64,000 nt of DNA from Candidatus Obscuribacterales bacterium (GTDB lineage: Bacteria > Cyanobacteriota > Vampirovibrionia > Obscuribacterales > Obscuribacteraceae): contig JAGVKG010000069.1 of NCBI GenBank assembly GCA_020050685.1, positions 1-64,000 of the forward strand. Reading direction: 5' to 3'. The translations under genes and the position numbers were made by a program. Position 1 is the first letter of the stretch. Each line of letters starts with the position of its first letter. Under the pieces are notes generated by a model. That model saw only the letters and a list, made by a program, of their open reading frames with translations. It ran no database searches and was not told the origin of the DNA. Positions 43,129 to 52,040 of this stretch are shown here, piece by piece.

Positions 43129-43148
43129 TTATACACAATTGTGTATAA
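43129..43148. promoter_or_regulatory. Perfect 20-bp palindrome, HigBA operator
   Basis: TTATACACAATTGTGTATAA. It ends 16 bases before the toxin start, and TATAAT at its right edge could be a -10 element, so HigA binding there would block transcription. Confidence 0.75.
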
Positions 43149-43164
43149 TGGGAAGGAGCCGGTT

Positions 43165-43524
43165 ATGAAGCCAATCAAGTGGATGGGTGGGAGTAAGGAT
43201 CGCTTGAAGTTGTTTCCTGGCGAGGCGATGGATATAGCTGGACATCAACTTGACACGGTTCAGAGAGGAGAATTCCCCTTAGATTGGAAGCCGATGTCCA
43301 GCGTCGGTGCCGGAGTAATTGAAATACGTATTCACAAGCCGCACGAGTTCCGTGTTTTGTATGTGGCAAAGTTTCCGGAGGCTATTTATGTTCTCAATGC
43401 CTTTGAGAAAAAGACTAGAAAAGCACCACTCAAAGAAATCATGATTGCGAGGTCTAATTATGCAGAGCTACAAACATACAGAAAGCAAATCGACCAAGAA
43501 AGGCCTGGCCAAGATTCGAATTGA
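43165..43524 (+). CDS. HigB-type toxin (Gp49-like, RelE/ParE fold)
   Basis: 119 aa. Family hallmarks: KWMGGSKDRLKLFPGEA, QLDTVQRGEFPLDWKPM, GVIEIRIHKPHEFRVLYVAKF and YVLNAFEKKTRKAP. Members cleave mRNA on the ribosome. AAGGAG precedes the ATG. Toxin-first order and a 65-base overlap with the antitoxin are typical of HigBA. Confidence 0.93.
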   Translation: MKPIKWMGGSKDRLKLFPGEAMDIAGHQLDTVQRGEFPLDWKPMSSVGAGVIEIRIHKPHEFRVLYVAKFPEAIYVLNAFEKKTRKAPLKEIMIARSNYAELQTYRKQIDQERPGQDSN

Positions 43525-43801
43525 CCATGGCACAGGTAATGTATTCAAAGATCTTGGACATAGTGATGATGAAGCTGCTTCACTGATTTTGCGCAGCGTG
43601 CTCATGATTGAAGTTGAGCGTGCGATAAAGAAAAACCGTTGGACTCAAGAACAAGCAGCGAAAAAATTGCGGGTAGTTCAGCCTAGAATTTCGGAACTAA
43701 TGACAGGTCAAATTGGTAAATTTAGTATCGACATGTTGGTAAAGTACCTAACAAGGCTGGGTAAAGAAGTAATAGTCACTGTTGAAGATAGGAAAGACTG
43801 A
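43460..43801 (+). CDS. HigA-type XRE antitoxin
   Basis: 113 aa with a C-terminal XRE/HTH_37 domain: EVERAIKKNRWTQEQAAKKLRVVQPRISELMTGQIGKFS. It overlaps the toxin by 65 bases, and GAGGT precedes the ATG. It should bind the 20-bp palindrome upstream and repress the pair. Confidence 0.92.
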   Translation: MQSYKHTESKSTKKGLAKIRIDHGTGNVFKDLGHSDDEAASLILRSVLMIEVERAIKKNRWTQEQAAKKLRVVQPRISELMTGQIGKFSIDMLVKYLTRLGKEVIVTVEDRKD

Positions 43802-44049
43802 TGATCGCTGAAAGGCGTTCACGAAGATGTCTGCGTTGATATTTGTGCAACGCCTGCCTCACTGACAAAATTCCTTTTTACACTTGGCCGTCTATTTGTA
43901 AACACCGTTATGCGTTTGGACATCTTTTACTATGCGCCTACGGAGCATCAATAACAGAAAAGGGCTCTGCTTGGCATCAAAAATCAGTCAAACTTTCGAT
44001 TCTATTTATGCCTTTAGTGGGTACAGAATTATTGGAATTACTAATTGCG

Positions 44050-45066
44050 ATGACTGATAAAAATCCCAAGATGAAGAAAAAGACTCCACCCGGTGCAACA
44101 TTAATTGCGCGTTTGCGCGAGGGACGTTTGCGCCGCGAACAGGAAGTGGCTGAGAGGGAAGCGGCGAAATCCGAGAAGCCCTCGGTTAAGGTCGAGTCAG
44201 AAAAACGACCAAAGATAAAAGTAGAATCGACCGAGGTCGAAATTGCCGAAATGCCAGTTGTTGCTTCCGCCAAACAAATGCCGGCTGTGAGAAAACCAGG
44301 CAGCGTTGATTTGATTCATCGCGATGTTTCAATTCAAGATTTGCGTCCGTTTACGGATGACTACAATCAGCTCACAGAGGAAATTCGCTTAGCCGGTCGT
44401 TTTGCGGCTATCGGATTGGTGGCACAAGGCATGCGTCTTGCGCGCCTGAGAGACGATGAACTTTTTAAGGGACACTATCAAACCTTCGAAGAATACTGCC
44501 GCACCGAGCACACGATGAGTGCAACGTATGCCTATCGCTTGATACGCATTGCGGAAATGGCAGAACGCTTGGCGGAAGATTCGCACAAACATCTATCGGC
44601 AAAGCATCATGGACAATTGCACGATGCAATGCCCGATCCTTTCGAGGTGATGCTCGGATTGGGTCACCGACACATCATGGCTCTATTGCCACTCGAGCCG
44701 GCAACGGCTGAAGATCTTTTGGTTAAAGGAATTCCTTTGCCAGATGAGCACGGCAAGCGCATTCCAATTGAGAAGGCTACCGAACAACAAATTCGCGCCG
44801 CGCTCAAAGCCTTGATACCAGCGGCTGAACTTAAGCCTGCCCGCACTAATAAATCCGTGCCGCACACACGCACGGTTAAGACACTGACTGATATTGTCGA
44901 GGTCTTGGACGACTGGGCAGACTGGCTGGACAAAGGCCCATCGCCAGAAAAACTAGCTGATAGGATTGGAATAGGACGCGAAGCCACCAAGCTTGTGCAT
45001 AAAATATTGAAGGCGAGCGAGCGTTTAGTAGAATCCCTGGAGAATGCAAAAAAGTCAGGACAGTAA
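44050..45066 (+). CDS. Hypothetical protein, possibly DNA-maintenance related, 338 aa
   Basis: Start uncertain; the ATG at 44050 has no good ribosome binding site, and in-frame sequence continues to 43843 but looks non-coding. The N-terminal 75 residues are basic, with a VKVESEKRPKIKVEST repeat-like stretch. The middle (110-170) has FEEYCRTEHTMSATYAYRLIRIAEMAERL, a pattern shared with plasmid and phage proteins of DUF3102/ParB-neighbour type. The C-terminus is helical. The next gene starts three bases later and has an RHH-like N-terminus, so the two probably form a DNA-binding pair. Confidence 0.7.
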   Translation: MTDKNPKMKKKTPPGATLIARLREGRLRREQEVAEREAAKSEKPSVKVESEKRPKIKVESTEVEIAEMPVVASAKQMPAVRKPGSVDLIHRDVSIQDLRPFTDDYNQLTEEIRLAGRFAAIGLVAQGMRLARLRDDELFKGHYQTFEEYCRTEHTMSATYAYRLIRIAEMAERLAEDSHKHLSAKHHGQLHDAMPDPFEVMLGLGHRHIMALLPLEPATAEDLLVKGIPLPDEHGKRIPIEKATEQQIRAALKALIPAAELKPARTNKSVPHTRTVKTLTDIVEVLDDWADWLDKGPSPEKLADRIGIGREATKLVHKILKASERLVESLENAKKSGQ

Positions 45067-45069
45067 TTC

Positions 45070-45852
45070 TTGCGCGAACATCAAATAGTAATTACGCTTA
45101 AACCTGAACAACTCGCAGAAGTGCAGCGACTTTCCAAAGCGGCCGGTGCGAAGTCGATGGGTATTTTTGTGCGCAAAGCCTTGCTTGCTTCGCTTGGTCT
45201 CGAGGGCGCGTCACCGCAAGGAGCTTCTGGCTCGCTGTCTGTTTCCAGCGAAGAATCGATGAAGATCGCCGAGGGACTTAGGCGATTGCAAAAGGAATTG
45301 AAGATACTTGTGGCGGATACTTTGTCGCAAGCTGAGTCTACAGTTGCCGATCAAGTAGTGGCTGTCTCATCATCGCTTGCCGAACTGCAGGCGCAAACGC
45401 AAGTTCAAGCGAGCCCAAGAAATTCTCAAGCCGCAAGTGTGCCAACAAAACCAGTCGAAGAGGAATTGGCTCCGGAAGAGGATCTGGAAGAAGACCTCGC
45501 AGAAGAGCCAGTCGATCTAATAGAAGATGATGATGAGTCAGGACTCGTCCGCGATCCATTAGAGGATCTATTAGATCGTTCGCTTATGGAACGGCTTAAG
45601 GACTATAAGGATGCGGTCGATCGTTCAAAAGAAAGAACCACAAAACGTGCATCTTCATCAAAAGAAGAACCGTCCGAGAGCGACGAACCAGAATTGCCAG
45701 ACACAGAATTAGGCATCGATGAATTGAAAAAGGCAGGCGCGGACGATGACGATAATTCCGCCTCTTCCGGTGCCGATTCCGACTCATCAACCCAGTTTGA
45801 TCAAAAAATTCCCCCTTTCAGTGGGGGTCCTCCCCCTAAAAGGCGCCCATAA
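45070..45852 (+). CDS. RHH-like protein with acidic tail, 260 aa (TTG start)
   Basis: A TTG start three bases after the preceding stop suggests coupled translation. Residues 1-45 (QIVITLKPEQLAEVQRLSKAAGAKSMGIFVRKALLASLG) fit a ribbon-helix-helix. A helical coiled region follows (about 60-110). Residues 130-245 are Glu/Asp/Ser-rich and mostly disordered, ending PPFSGGPPPKRRP. It resembles accessory segregation or regulatory proteins; no precise assignment. Confidence 0.72.
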   Translation: MREHQIVITLKPEQLAEVQRLSKAAGAKSMGIFVRKALLASLGLEGASPQGASGSLSVSSEESMKIAEGLRRLQKELKILVADTLSQAESTVADQVVAVSSSLAELQAQTQVQASPRNSQAASVPTKPVEEELAPEEDLEEDLAEEPVDLIEDDDESGLVRDPLEDLLDRSLMERLKDYKDAVDRSKERTTKRASSSKEEPSESDEPELPDTELGIDELKKAGADDDDNSASSGADSDSSTQFDQKIPPFSGGPPPKRRP

Positions 45853-46046
45853 TTAACTTGCGCAAATTGATTAGTTTTGGCAACTGGGTAGGATATGTAC
45901 ACCAGCTTCAAATGACTGGTAATCAGATCAATATATATTGATCAAAACCAGAAAGGACAAGTTGGGGCAAGGCGGTCGGGGACCACTCTTATATAGAATC
46001 CCAATTTAAGTGGTATCGTAAAACTAGGGTACAGGAGAAGGAAATC

Positions 46047-46469
46047 ATGGCAGCACCAGAAGAAGGCATCGGCAAATCGAAAGAAACGGGCGATAAGGAT
46101 CTGAAAAACCTTCAGGCCAAAAGCTCCGAGAATATGAGCAATGAAGTTCAAGATCTCATGAAGGGTGAAAAACTGGCTGAGCGCAAAGCAGATCAGCCAT
46201 CAACCAAGGAACTCGATGACAAAGAAAAGAGTGTTCTAGTGGCTATCAAAGAAGTTGCTACGAAACATGGATCTGCCTTGGAGAATACAAATGTTGCTTC
46301 CGTCGTGAATTCTGGCGCAGCTGCATTGGAATCCGGAGACAAAGGTCAATTGCAAAAAGCTCGTGAACAGCACAAGCAAGTTGTGATTGGATTGAAGGCG
46401 TACCAAGATGCCGGCGGAAAGTTCCACGATGCAGAACTCGAACAGATGGTAAAGAACGCAACTGCCTAG
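46047..46469 (+). CDS. Hydrophilic helical protein, 140 aa
   Basis: Unrecognised. AGGAGAAGG precedes the ATG. Charged and Ala/Lys/Glu-rich, with helices at 15-50 (KETGDKDLKNLQAKSSENMSN) and 95-138 (LQKAREQHKQVVIGLKAYQD). There is no membrane helix or signal. It ends at a strong terminator. Confidence 0.78.
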   Translation: MAAPEEGIGKSKETGDKDLKNLQAKSSENMSNEVQDLMKGEKLAERKADQPSTKELDDKEKSVLVAIKEVATKHGSALENTNVASVVNSGAAALESGDKGQLQKAREQHKQVVIGLKAYQDAGGKFHDAELEQMVKNATA

Positions 46470-46490
46470 AGTTACACATTAAGCGTATTG

Positions 46491-46520
46491 AACAGCCCGC
46501 CACAAGCGGGCTGTTTTTTT
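46491..46520 (+). terminator. Rho-independent terminator
   Basis: AACAGCCCGC-CACAA-GCGGGCTGTT followed by seven further T. Confidence 0.95.
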
Positions 46521-46535
46521 TCGAATAACCTCCGT

Positions 46536-46641
46536 GTCATCCTGAGCACCGAGGCGACCCAGAGAGTCGCCGAGCGAGGGACCTCTCATATTTTTCGTTG
46601 AAACATGAGAGGTCCTTCGTCGCTTTGCTCCTCAGGATGAC
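46536..46641. repeat. Paired dispersed repeat
   Basis: GTCATCCTGAG... and ...CTCAGGATGAC face each other around CATATTTTTCGTTGAAACATG, as at 9921-10019. The rest of the gap to 46911 is AT-rich and empty except for a possible CCCGAT / ATCGGG operator pair (46837-46873). Confidence 0.8.
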
Positions 46642-46911
46642 ATGTTATTGGTGCATTTCTATTTGATCACCCCAATAAATTGATCACAAAATGCCATAAT
46701 TACATAGTCATTTATATCGCTTGCAAATACTCACGCATATATCAACCGTATAGGCTGTTTGCCAGATAGAAGTAAAGCGATCCCCGAAAGCCTCACAGGG
46801 CTTGAGTTTTAGGTAGTCAATAAGTTCCTATAAAAAATCCCGATTGATCTGTGCGAAACAGTGTATGATCGGGTTTAATGTGTATTTTACCGTCCACTTA
46901 AAGGCGTCAAA

Positions 46912-47565
46912 GTGCCGCGTATTCCCGATCCTAAGATGCGAGCTCTAATCATCCAGGCCTGCCAGGCAAATGACGGCTGGCTGCGCCAATCGGCGCTGGG
47001 GCGGGTTGGCATCCATTCGCGCTGGATAGCCAGGCTGGTGGAAGAGGGCACAATCACCCGAGTGCGCAAAGGGCTGTATCGATTGAGTGCCGCGGGCGCG
47101 GCTTCGCATTTATCGCCAGACCGCCCGACCGGAAGCGAGCACGATCTTTTGGACGCTTGCCGCGCTATTCCCCAGGGAGTTATTTGCCTGGCATCGGCTT
47201 TGGCCTATCACAATCTGATAGCCTCATTCCCGCCTGACGTTTACGTGGCGATGCCAAAACATATGTGGGTTCCCAAAGTTACCTATCCGCCGCTGTCGAT
47301 ATTCCGCTTTTCAGAAAAGATGTTGGAAGTTGGTCTGATTGAGAAAAAGGTAGGCAAACGAATGCTTGCCGTATTTGATGCCGAAAAGTCCATTTGTGAT
47401 TGCTTGCGATTGCGCAAAGTAGTCGGGCAGGAAATTGCGATTGAGGGTCTGCGCAATTACTTGGCTAAGCCGGGAGCAGATGTCGAAAAGTTGGTGAAGA
47501 TGGCTCACGAATGTCGGGTCGAGGCGAGACTAAAAACCTACCTGGAAGTGTTGCTCGTTCCCTAA
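46912..47565 (+). CDS. AbiEi-type antitoxin/regulator, orphan (GTG start)
   Basis: 217 aa. The N-terminal winged helix (MRALIIQACQANDGWLRQSALGRVGIHSRWIARLVEEGTITRVRKGLYRL) and central SASALAYHNL- and FRFSEK-type segments match the AbiEi antitoxin family of type IV systems. AbiEi normally represses its operon and counters an AbiEii nucleotidyltransferase toxin. No AbiEii gene follows: the next gene encodes a coiled-coil protein. So this is an orphan or a different regulator. A weak AAAGGCG site precedes the GTG. Confidence 0.86.
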   Translation: MPRIPDPKMRALIIQACQANDGWLRQSALGRVGIHSRWIARLVEEGTITRVRKGLYRLSAAGAASHLSPDRPTGSEHDLLDACRAIPQGVICLASALAYHNLIASFPPDVYVAMPKHMWVPKVTYPPLSIFRFSEKMLEVGLIEKKVGKRMLAVFDAEKSICDCLRLRKVVGQEIAIEGLRNYLAKPGADVEKLVKMAHECRVEARLKTYLEVLLVP

Positions 47566-47622
47566 TTGTGTTGGCACAGCCGCCCACCTCTTGAAAATCA
47601 GATTAGATGTATACTAGAAATT

Positions 47623-47655
47623 GAACTTTTTGCCACCTCAAACGTCTTATTAAGT
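47623..47655 (+). promoter_or_regulatory. ECF-like promoter, site C
   Basis: TTGAACTTTTTGCCACCTCA, then AACGTCTTATTAAG. There are 14 bases between GAACTT and CGTCTT, and the start codon is 39 bases after CGTCTT. Confidence 0.65.
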
Positions 47656-47687
47656 AGGGGCGTTTCAGATTCATTGGAGGATCGGCG

Positions 47688-48065
47688 GTGGATATCTACA
47701 GAGAGCTTATTGATACATTTAAGACAGAAATGCGGTCTGGTTTCGGTGCTGTTGTGGAGCGACTCGATCGGCACGAAGTTCAATTTGAAAGAATGAACCA
47801 GCGGCTTGACGATCATTCAACGCAGTTGCTTGGTATTAACCAGCGGCTTGACGATCATTCAACGCAGTTGCTTGGTATTAACCAGCGACTTGGCGATCAC
47901 ACCAATCGTTTGACGGGACTAGGTAAAGACATTCGTGACCTCAAGCGCACGCTCAACGATCATATGACCGGTATTGGCAAATATCTGGTTGCCATTGATA
48001 AAGACGTAAATGATCATGAGCGTAGGATTTCAGATATTGAGAAAAAACGCCCGGACAAAAAATGA
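47688..48065 (+). CDS. Tandem-repeat coiled-coil protein, 125 aa (GTG start)
   Basis: GGAGGATC precedes GTG at 47688. Residues 37-78 hold three 14-residue units NQRLDDHSTQLLGI; the first two are identical even as DNA (42 bp, 47796-47837 and 47838-47879), a sign of recent duplication. The C-terminus GIGKYLVAIDKDVNDHERRISDIE matches the paralogue at 23979-24452. It is a short rod with a conserved foot. The shared ECF-like promoter suggests common regulation. Function unknown. Confidence 0.78.
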   Translation: MDIYRELIDTFKTEMRSGFGAVVERLDRHEVQFERMNQRLDDHSTQLLGINQRLDDHSTQLLGINQRLGDHTNRLTGLGKDIRDLKRTLNDHMTGIGKYLVAIDKDVNDHERRISDIEKKRPDKK

Positions 48066-48217
48066 AATGTGAACACATGTGTTCACATTTTGGGTGGCCG
48101 AGCTTTTTGAGTTCCGAAGAATTCTGATGAGTTCGGAGCGCTGAGTCGTGCCGTTCCAAATTGCCGATCCAAAGTCGGTATAATCATGAGCTTAAAGGTG
48201 AACGGGCGGAATAAGCT

Positions 48218-48997
48218 ATGAAAAAAGAACTGGGAAGAATTATTGGATTCGCGGTTTTGTTACCCGGGTTCTTGTCGTTAACCGGATGCGCCGTAGTCGA
48301 TCCCGGTGAGCGAGGAGTTAAGGTAAGTCTTGGAACAATGGACAAAAACCTGCTCAATTCTGGAGTTCAATTCTATAACCCGCTTACCGATCAAATAGCT
48401 CGTTACACTATTAAGCAAGAAACAGTTGCCGGTCAGGCCGTTCCACTTACTGCCGATCAACAGCAAATTACCATTCAGTACAAAGTGCTCTATTCAATTC
48501 CTGAAGGTCAGATTCTTACCCTTTATGAAAAGTACTCCGGGGATCCTTTTAGCAAATTAGTCGACCCGCAAATTCAGGAAGCTTTTCGCCAAGTTGTCTC
48601 TCAGTACAAAGCCGACAGTGCTACCAAGAGTGTGAACATAATCAAGAACCAAGTTCTGGTGATGGTGCGGGAAAACGTCAAAGGTCTGGTTAATGTCGTG
48701 GACATTCCGATCACCCACGTGGATTTGCCCGAGATTTTGCAGAACGCCATTGCCCAAAAACAAGTTATGGAACAACAAGCTTTGCAAAAATCCTATGAGT
48801 TGGATAAGGCAAGAAAGGAAGCAGAAATCACAATTGCTAACGCGGAAGCTCAAGCAAGATCGATTCATCTTCAAAGCGAAGCACTTTCCAAATCGCCTGC
48901 TTTAATCGAGTACGAAAAGGTAAAACGTTGGGATGGCAAGTTACCCCAAACCGTAATTAACGGTTCCTCCAGTGGCACGATTTTTCAATTGAAGTAG
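48218..48997 (+). CDS. SPFH/prohibitin-family lipoprotein
   Basis: 259 aa. The signal sequence ends in a lipobox LSLTGC (lipidated Cys24). DPGERGVKVSLGTMD is the start of the Band-7/SPFH domain (about 28-185). A C-terminal coiled segment (LDKARKEAEITIANAEAQARSI) is characteristic of prohibitins. Such proteins form rings that organise membranes or shield proteases. The exported lipoprotein form is unusual for this family, whose bacterial members usually have an N-terminal membrane helix. Convergent, with eight bases to the next gene. Confidence 0.88.
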   Translation: MKKELGRIIGFAVLLPGFLSLTGCAVVDPGERGVKVSLGTMDKNLLNSGVQFYNPLTDQIARYTIKQETVAGQAVPLTADQQQITIQYKVLYSIPEGQILTLYEKYSGDPFSKLVDPQIQEAFRQVVSQYKADSATKSVNIIKNQVLVMVRENVKGLVNVVDIPITHVDLPEILQNAIAQKQVMEQQALQKSYELDKARKEAEITIANAEAQARSIHLQSEALSKSPALIEYEKVKRWDGKLPQTVINGSSSGTIFQLK

Positions 48998-49005
48998 CGG
49001 AAAAG

Positions 49006-49305
49006 TTACTTCTGTTTCTCGCTAACTTTAATCACCGGATCAACTTCAATCTTGGTCTCATTTTGTTTGACCACAAAATCCAATGTCGCTTGAACATCAT
49101 TAAGTTGTTGCTTGAGGGTTAGCACTTCACTTTCAAGATATTCGACTTTTTGCTTCAACATTGTCTCGGACTCCGATCCCATATCGCGATATTTGTACCG
49201 CACCTTTTCCGCATAAGCCTGAATTATTGGCGCAGCAATCGCGCGCATTCCGACAACCAGAACCACGCCCAAGAAAATTAGTACTGCGACTTCAATTGCG
49301 ATCAT
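49006..49305 (-). CDS. Small membrane protein with coiled coil, 99 aa
   Basis: GAGGGG precedes the ATG at 49305. One N-terminal membrane helix (3-25, AIEVAVLIFLGVVLVVG) and a cytoplasmic coiled coil (50-85, MLKQKVEYLESEVLTLKQQLND). The layout resembles phage-shock PspB-like proteins, but no specific family is claimed. It faces the SPFH gene with overlapping 3' regions. Confidence 0.72.
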   Translation of the reverse strand: MIAIEVAVLIFLGVVLVVGMRAIAAPIIQAYAEKVRYKYRDMGSESETMLKQKVEYLESEVLTLKQQLNDVQATLDFVVKQNETKIEVDPVIKVSEKQK

Positions 49306-49655
49306 TTTGAATTTCCCCTCTTTCATTACTAATCATATCCGAGCTCGTGCGGCCGTCGATATTTTGCTCGGCAAAGATCTTGCGCTAGCTTCGTGAATTG
49401 CTCTCTTTCACAACTGGTGGGGTAAACACGCAAGTTCAAATTGAAACTCCATAGTCATAACTATTAGGTTGGACTTACGTAATTTAATTACATCCAATCG
49501 AGATCAGCCTAACAGCCGCAACAATTCAATACAGCAATAGCTCCCCGGCATTTCCAAGTCAAATCTTGTGAAATGCGGAGAACTATTGCTGGGGACATAG
49601 CCGGTTTTCGATTGAGCGTTAACACCAAGTCAATCCACCACTCGGAGGTTGGAAC
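49306..49655. other. Intergenic gap
   Basis: No gene. TTGCGCTAGCTTCGTGAA at 49380 is a copy of a short repeat also at 32046 and, reversed, near 63755. AATTAATTACATCC lies near 49483. Confidence 0.4.
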
Positions 49656-50099
49656 ATGAAGAGAAAGTCAAAGCCAAAACACGATGTGTCGCAAAATCTG
49701 GACGACCGGAAGGTTGATCCCACAATCAAAAAGCTCTGGGAATCGCTTAAAAGGGGTCCCAGCGATGGCGACTACAAATACGGCAAGAATCGCAAGGACG
49801 GAAAGCGTGATGACTACGCAACGAGGACGTTCGAGCGCCCGACCGCGAGCGAGCAGCCCGTCGTTGTTCCGCCTAAGGTTGATGCCGTTACTGGCGAGCC
49901 AGTCCTGACCAAAGAAGAAAAGCGACTGGCGCTCGATGAAGCCCAAAGGAAAGCTTCCCAGCAACAGCGTGAAGCAGACGCCAAGGCGAAGCTCGAAGGC
50001 ATCGAACGCCGGAAGCAAGCGAGGTTGGCTGTGAAACAAGCGACATCCCAAGTCGCAGTTGAGGTCAGCGTCGAGACGCCGGCCGCCGAAGCTAGCTAG
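49656..50099 (+). CDS. Highly charged hypothetical protein, 147 aa
   Basis: GGAGG precedes the ATG. Very basic N-terminus (KRKSKPKHDVSQ), a charged middle and a coiled-coil C-terminal half (KEEKRLALDEAQRKASQQQREADAKAKLEGIERRKQ). It is probably disordered or helical. No family recognised. A single-gene unit with a terminator. Confidence 0.76.
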   Translation: MKRKSKPKHDVSQNLDDRKVDPTIKKLWESLKRGPSDGDYKYGKNRKDGKRDDYATRTFERPTASEQPVVVPPKVDAVTGEPVLTKEEKRLALDEAQRKASQQQREADAKAKLEGIERRKQARLAVKQATSQVAVEVSVETPAAEAS

Positions 50100-50117
50100 A
50101 AACTAGCACCAAATCGT

Positions 50118-50147
50118 GGAGCCCATCTTCTTCGGAAGGTGGGCTCC
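50118..50147 (+). terminator. Terminator-like hairpin
   Basis: GGAGCCCATCTT / AAGGTGGGCTCC, 20 bases after the 147-aa stop. Confidence 0.7.
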
Positions 50148-50227
50148 TCCGATTTAGTTTGCATCGCTGATGATGAGCATAGCGAAATCCAGTGGTCATG
50201 CCGGTTTCCGTTGTTTTTGAATTTTTA

Positions 50228-50244
50228 CTACTATTGCACGTAGC
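50228..50244 (+). repeat. CTACTA-N7-TAG dyad, copy 5
   Basis: CTACTA, seven bases, TAGC, then AAGAAAAATACAAAAAG, between convergent genes. Confidence 0.6.
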
Positions 50245-50249
50245 AAGAA

Positions 50250-50286
50250 AAATACAAAAAGAGAGGAAGACATTGTCTCCCTCTCT
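50250..50286 (-). terminator. Terminator of the M28 peptidase gene
   Basis: Stem AGAGAGGAAGA / TCTCCCTCTCT; minus-strand sequence after it is TTTTTGTATTTTT. Confidence 0.8.
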
Positions 50287-50318
50287 GCCCCTCTCTAAAT
50301 CGAGATTGGTCGCCGCAC

Positions 50319-51527
50319 TTAAGCAGCTTTTTGATTGGCTTGATAGCCGGCGAGATCGGCAGCGGTTGCTCCGATCATTCTGGCTACGTTCACGAGGAAC
50401 TCAATGTTGAGAGTACTGAGAACGTCATTCGTGGAATGATAGTTCGGGTTCTCTTCAACAGTGCGCTCGCTGATCAAAAGAGCAGCCCAACCGTGACGGC
50501 GGAAGCCGGATTGGTCGGAACGGTCTGCGAGGTGATCGCTCTTCTGGATGGTGGCATTCAGTTTGAGCTTGTACGTTGCAACCATGTGCACGCATTTCTC
50601 GGAGACTTTTCTCGAGCCGCGGTCAACGTCGTCGAAATCGTGAATCTCAACGTCGTTCCCACCTGCGCCGGTGTAGCCGATCATGTCCATCGCCAACATT
50701 GCTATCGGCTGGATTTTCTTCTGATCGACTTCGCGGGCCACATCATCACTGTAGGCATTGCTGCCCCACAGCCCTTGTTCTTCCCCAGTGAAATGCACAA
50801 GGCGAATGGTGTGAGCCAGCTTGCCGTTCTTCATCAGTTCGTGGAAGAACCGAGCGACGAGCATGAGCGCAGTGGTGCCGCTGCCATCATCGTCTGCGCC
50901 AGGTGCTTTCATCTCTGGACCCCAGGGTGAGCCGGCGGTCGAGTCGAGGTGAGCTCCCAGAACCAGAACTTTGTTGGCGGCTGGACCACTACCGGGAATG
51001 GTGACCTCCAAGTTCTTGAAGGTTTTGCCATTCTTGCGATAAGGCACTTCGCGCACGGTGAAACCTGGGAACTGCTTGTAGTAGTTCTTCAGATATTCCA
51101 TCGCGCGGTCGATGTCTTTGCCGTGTGTGCTTCGTCCCTGGATGGGTTCGTTCTCAGCAATTCCGCGTCCAAGCAGGAGCGTCTTTGCTTTGCGCAGAGC
51201 ACTCGGCGGCTTGACCATACCGGTGAGAACCTTGAGGATATCGACGGCTTCGCCCTCAGTTATTTGGTTCTGGAGGAGAAGGTTGATTACTGGATCCGCA
51301 GAGGCTAGGCCGGCGAGGCTGACGTTGACCGTACTGGCGGCGCGCTCTTCCGGTGTCATCTTCGACGCTTTGTCGTGATGGCACATTGAGTGTTTGCGCG
51401 CATCGCGTTTGGTCGGTGCGTTCTGGTGAACGAGATGAAGCTTGGTGTCATAGCCGATCGCGTGGCGAAGTTTGATAACTAGCGGGGCGACGACAGACTT
51501 CTTACGATTGGGATCTTGCATGCACAT
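50319..51527 (-). CDS. M28-family zinc metallopeptidase
   Basis: 402 aa. The M28 metal-ligand motifs are in order: GAHLDS (His, Asp), GADDDGSGTTALM (bridging Asp), FTGEEQGLWGS (catalytic and metal Glu), MLAMDMIGY (Asp) and a final His in NPNYHSTND. There is no signal peptide, so an intracellular aminopeptidase is the most likely role. The N-terminal 95 residues are a Lys/His-rich extension. AGGAGGT precedes the ATG. The gene begins with the same 12 bases (ATGTGCATGCAA) as the unrelated hydrolase at 62089. Confidence 0.93.
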   Translation of the reverse strand: MCMQDPNRKKSVVAPLVIKLRHAIGYDTKLHLVHQNAPTKRDARKHSMCHHDKASKMTPEERAASTVNVSLAGLASADPVINLLLQNQITEGEAVDILKVLTGMVKPPSALRKAKTLLLGRGIAENEPIQGRSTHGKDIDRAMEYLKNYYKQFPGFTVREVPYRKNGKTFKNLEVTIPGSGPAANKVLVLGAHLDSTAGSPWGPEMKAPGADDDGSGTTALMLVARFFHELMKNGKLAHTIRLVHFTGEEQGLWGSNAYSDDVAREVDQKKIQPIAMLAMDMIGYTGAGGNDVEIHDFDDVDRGSRKVSEKCVHMVATYKLKLNATIQKSDHLADRSDQSGFRRHGWAALLISERTVEENPNYHSTNDVLSTLNIEFLVNVARMIGATAADLAGYQANQKAA

Positions 51528-52040
51528 TGCAGTTACCTCCTATGGAAGTGCGAACGCCCCGCACGAATGCGAGGCGCTCAAGAGTTGTGGCGTTATGGTC
51601 TAGGCGAGTCATGGCACCTAGCGTCACGCCAAGTGTCTATTTCTTCCGAAGCTTACTGCTGCGGAGGGATTGGTTAGTACTTGAACTAGCTTTGTTTTTG
51701 GGGCTTAGAAGACTCGTTGTAGATGAAGGGCGATATACGTAGTTTTACCCTACCGAAAATGCAGTCTGGAAACCTAATTCAAGCTTTTTAAGGTTGTAAA
51801 CACAGTACATTCGAATGAACTACCATCTGCTAGCTGCGCTATGTTCTGCTCATGCTTATCCGGTCGACAGATACATTGCGACGCACGCTACTTGCGCTAA
51901 GTTGCGCTAACCGTGATAGTGGCACTTTCATAGTAGAAATACGCAGAAGCAATTGAGTTCTTATATTCAGAAGCGTAGATTCGAATCAAGAAATGGATTA
52001 CACCAATTTTTTTAAGGACAAAACCTAAGAGCCCCCCATA
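51528..52040. other. Intergenic gap upstream of the direct repeat
   Basis: No gene. TTGCGCTAAGTTGCGCTAA at 51892-51910 is close to the GTGCTAAGTTGCGCTAG before the second repeat copy (54237) and GTGCGCTAGGTTGCGCTAG at 57327. Confidence 0.5.

Noticed and set aside
46536-46641. Novel mobile element
   Set aside because: Paired GTCATCCTGAG/CTCAGGATGAC units are a widespread intergenic repeat type in bacteria.
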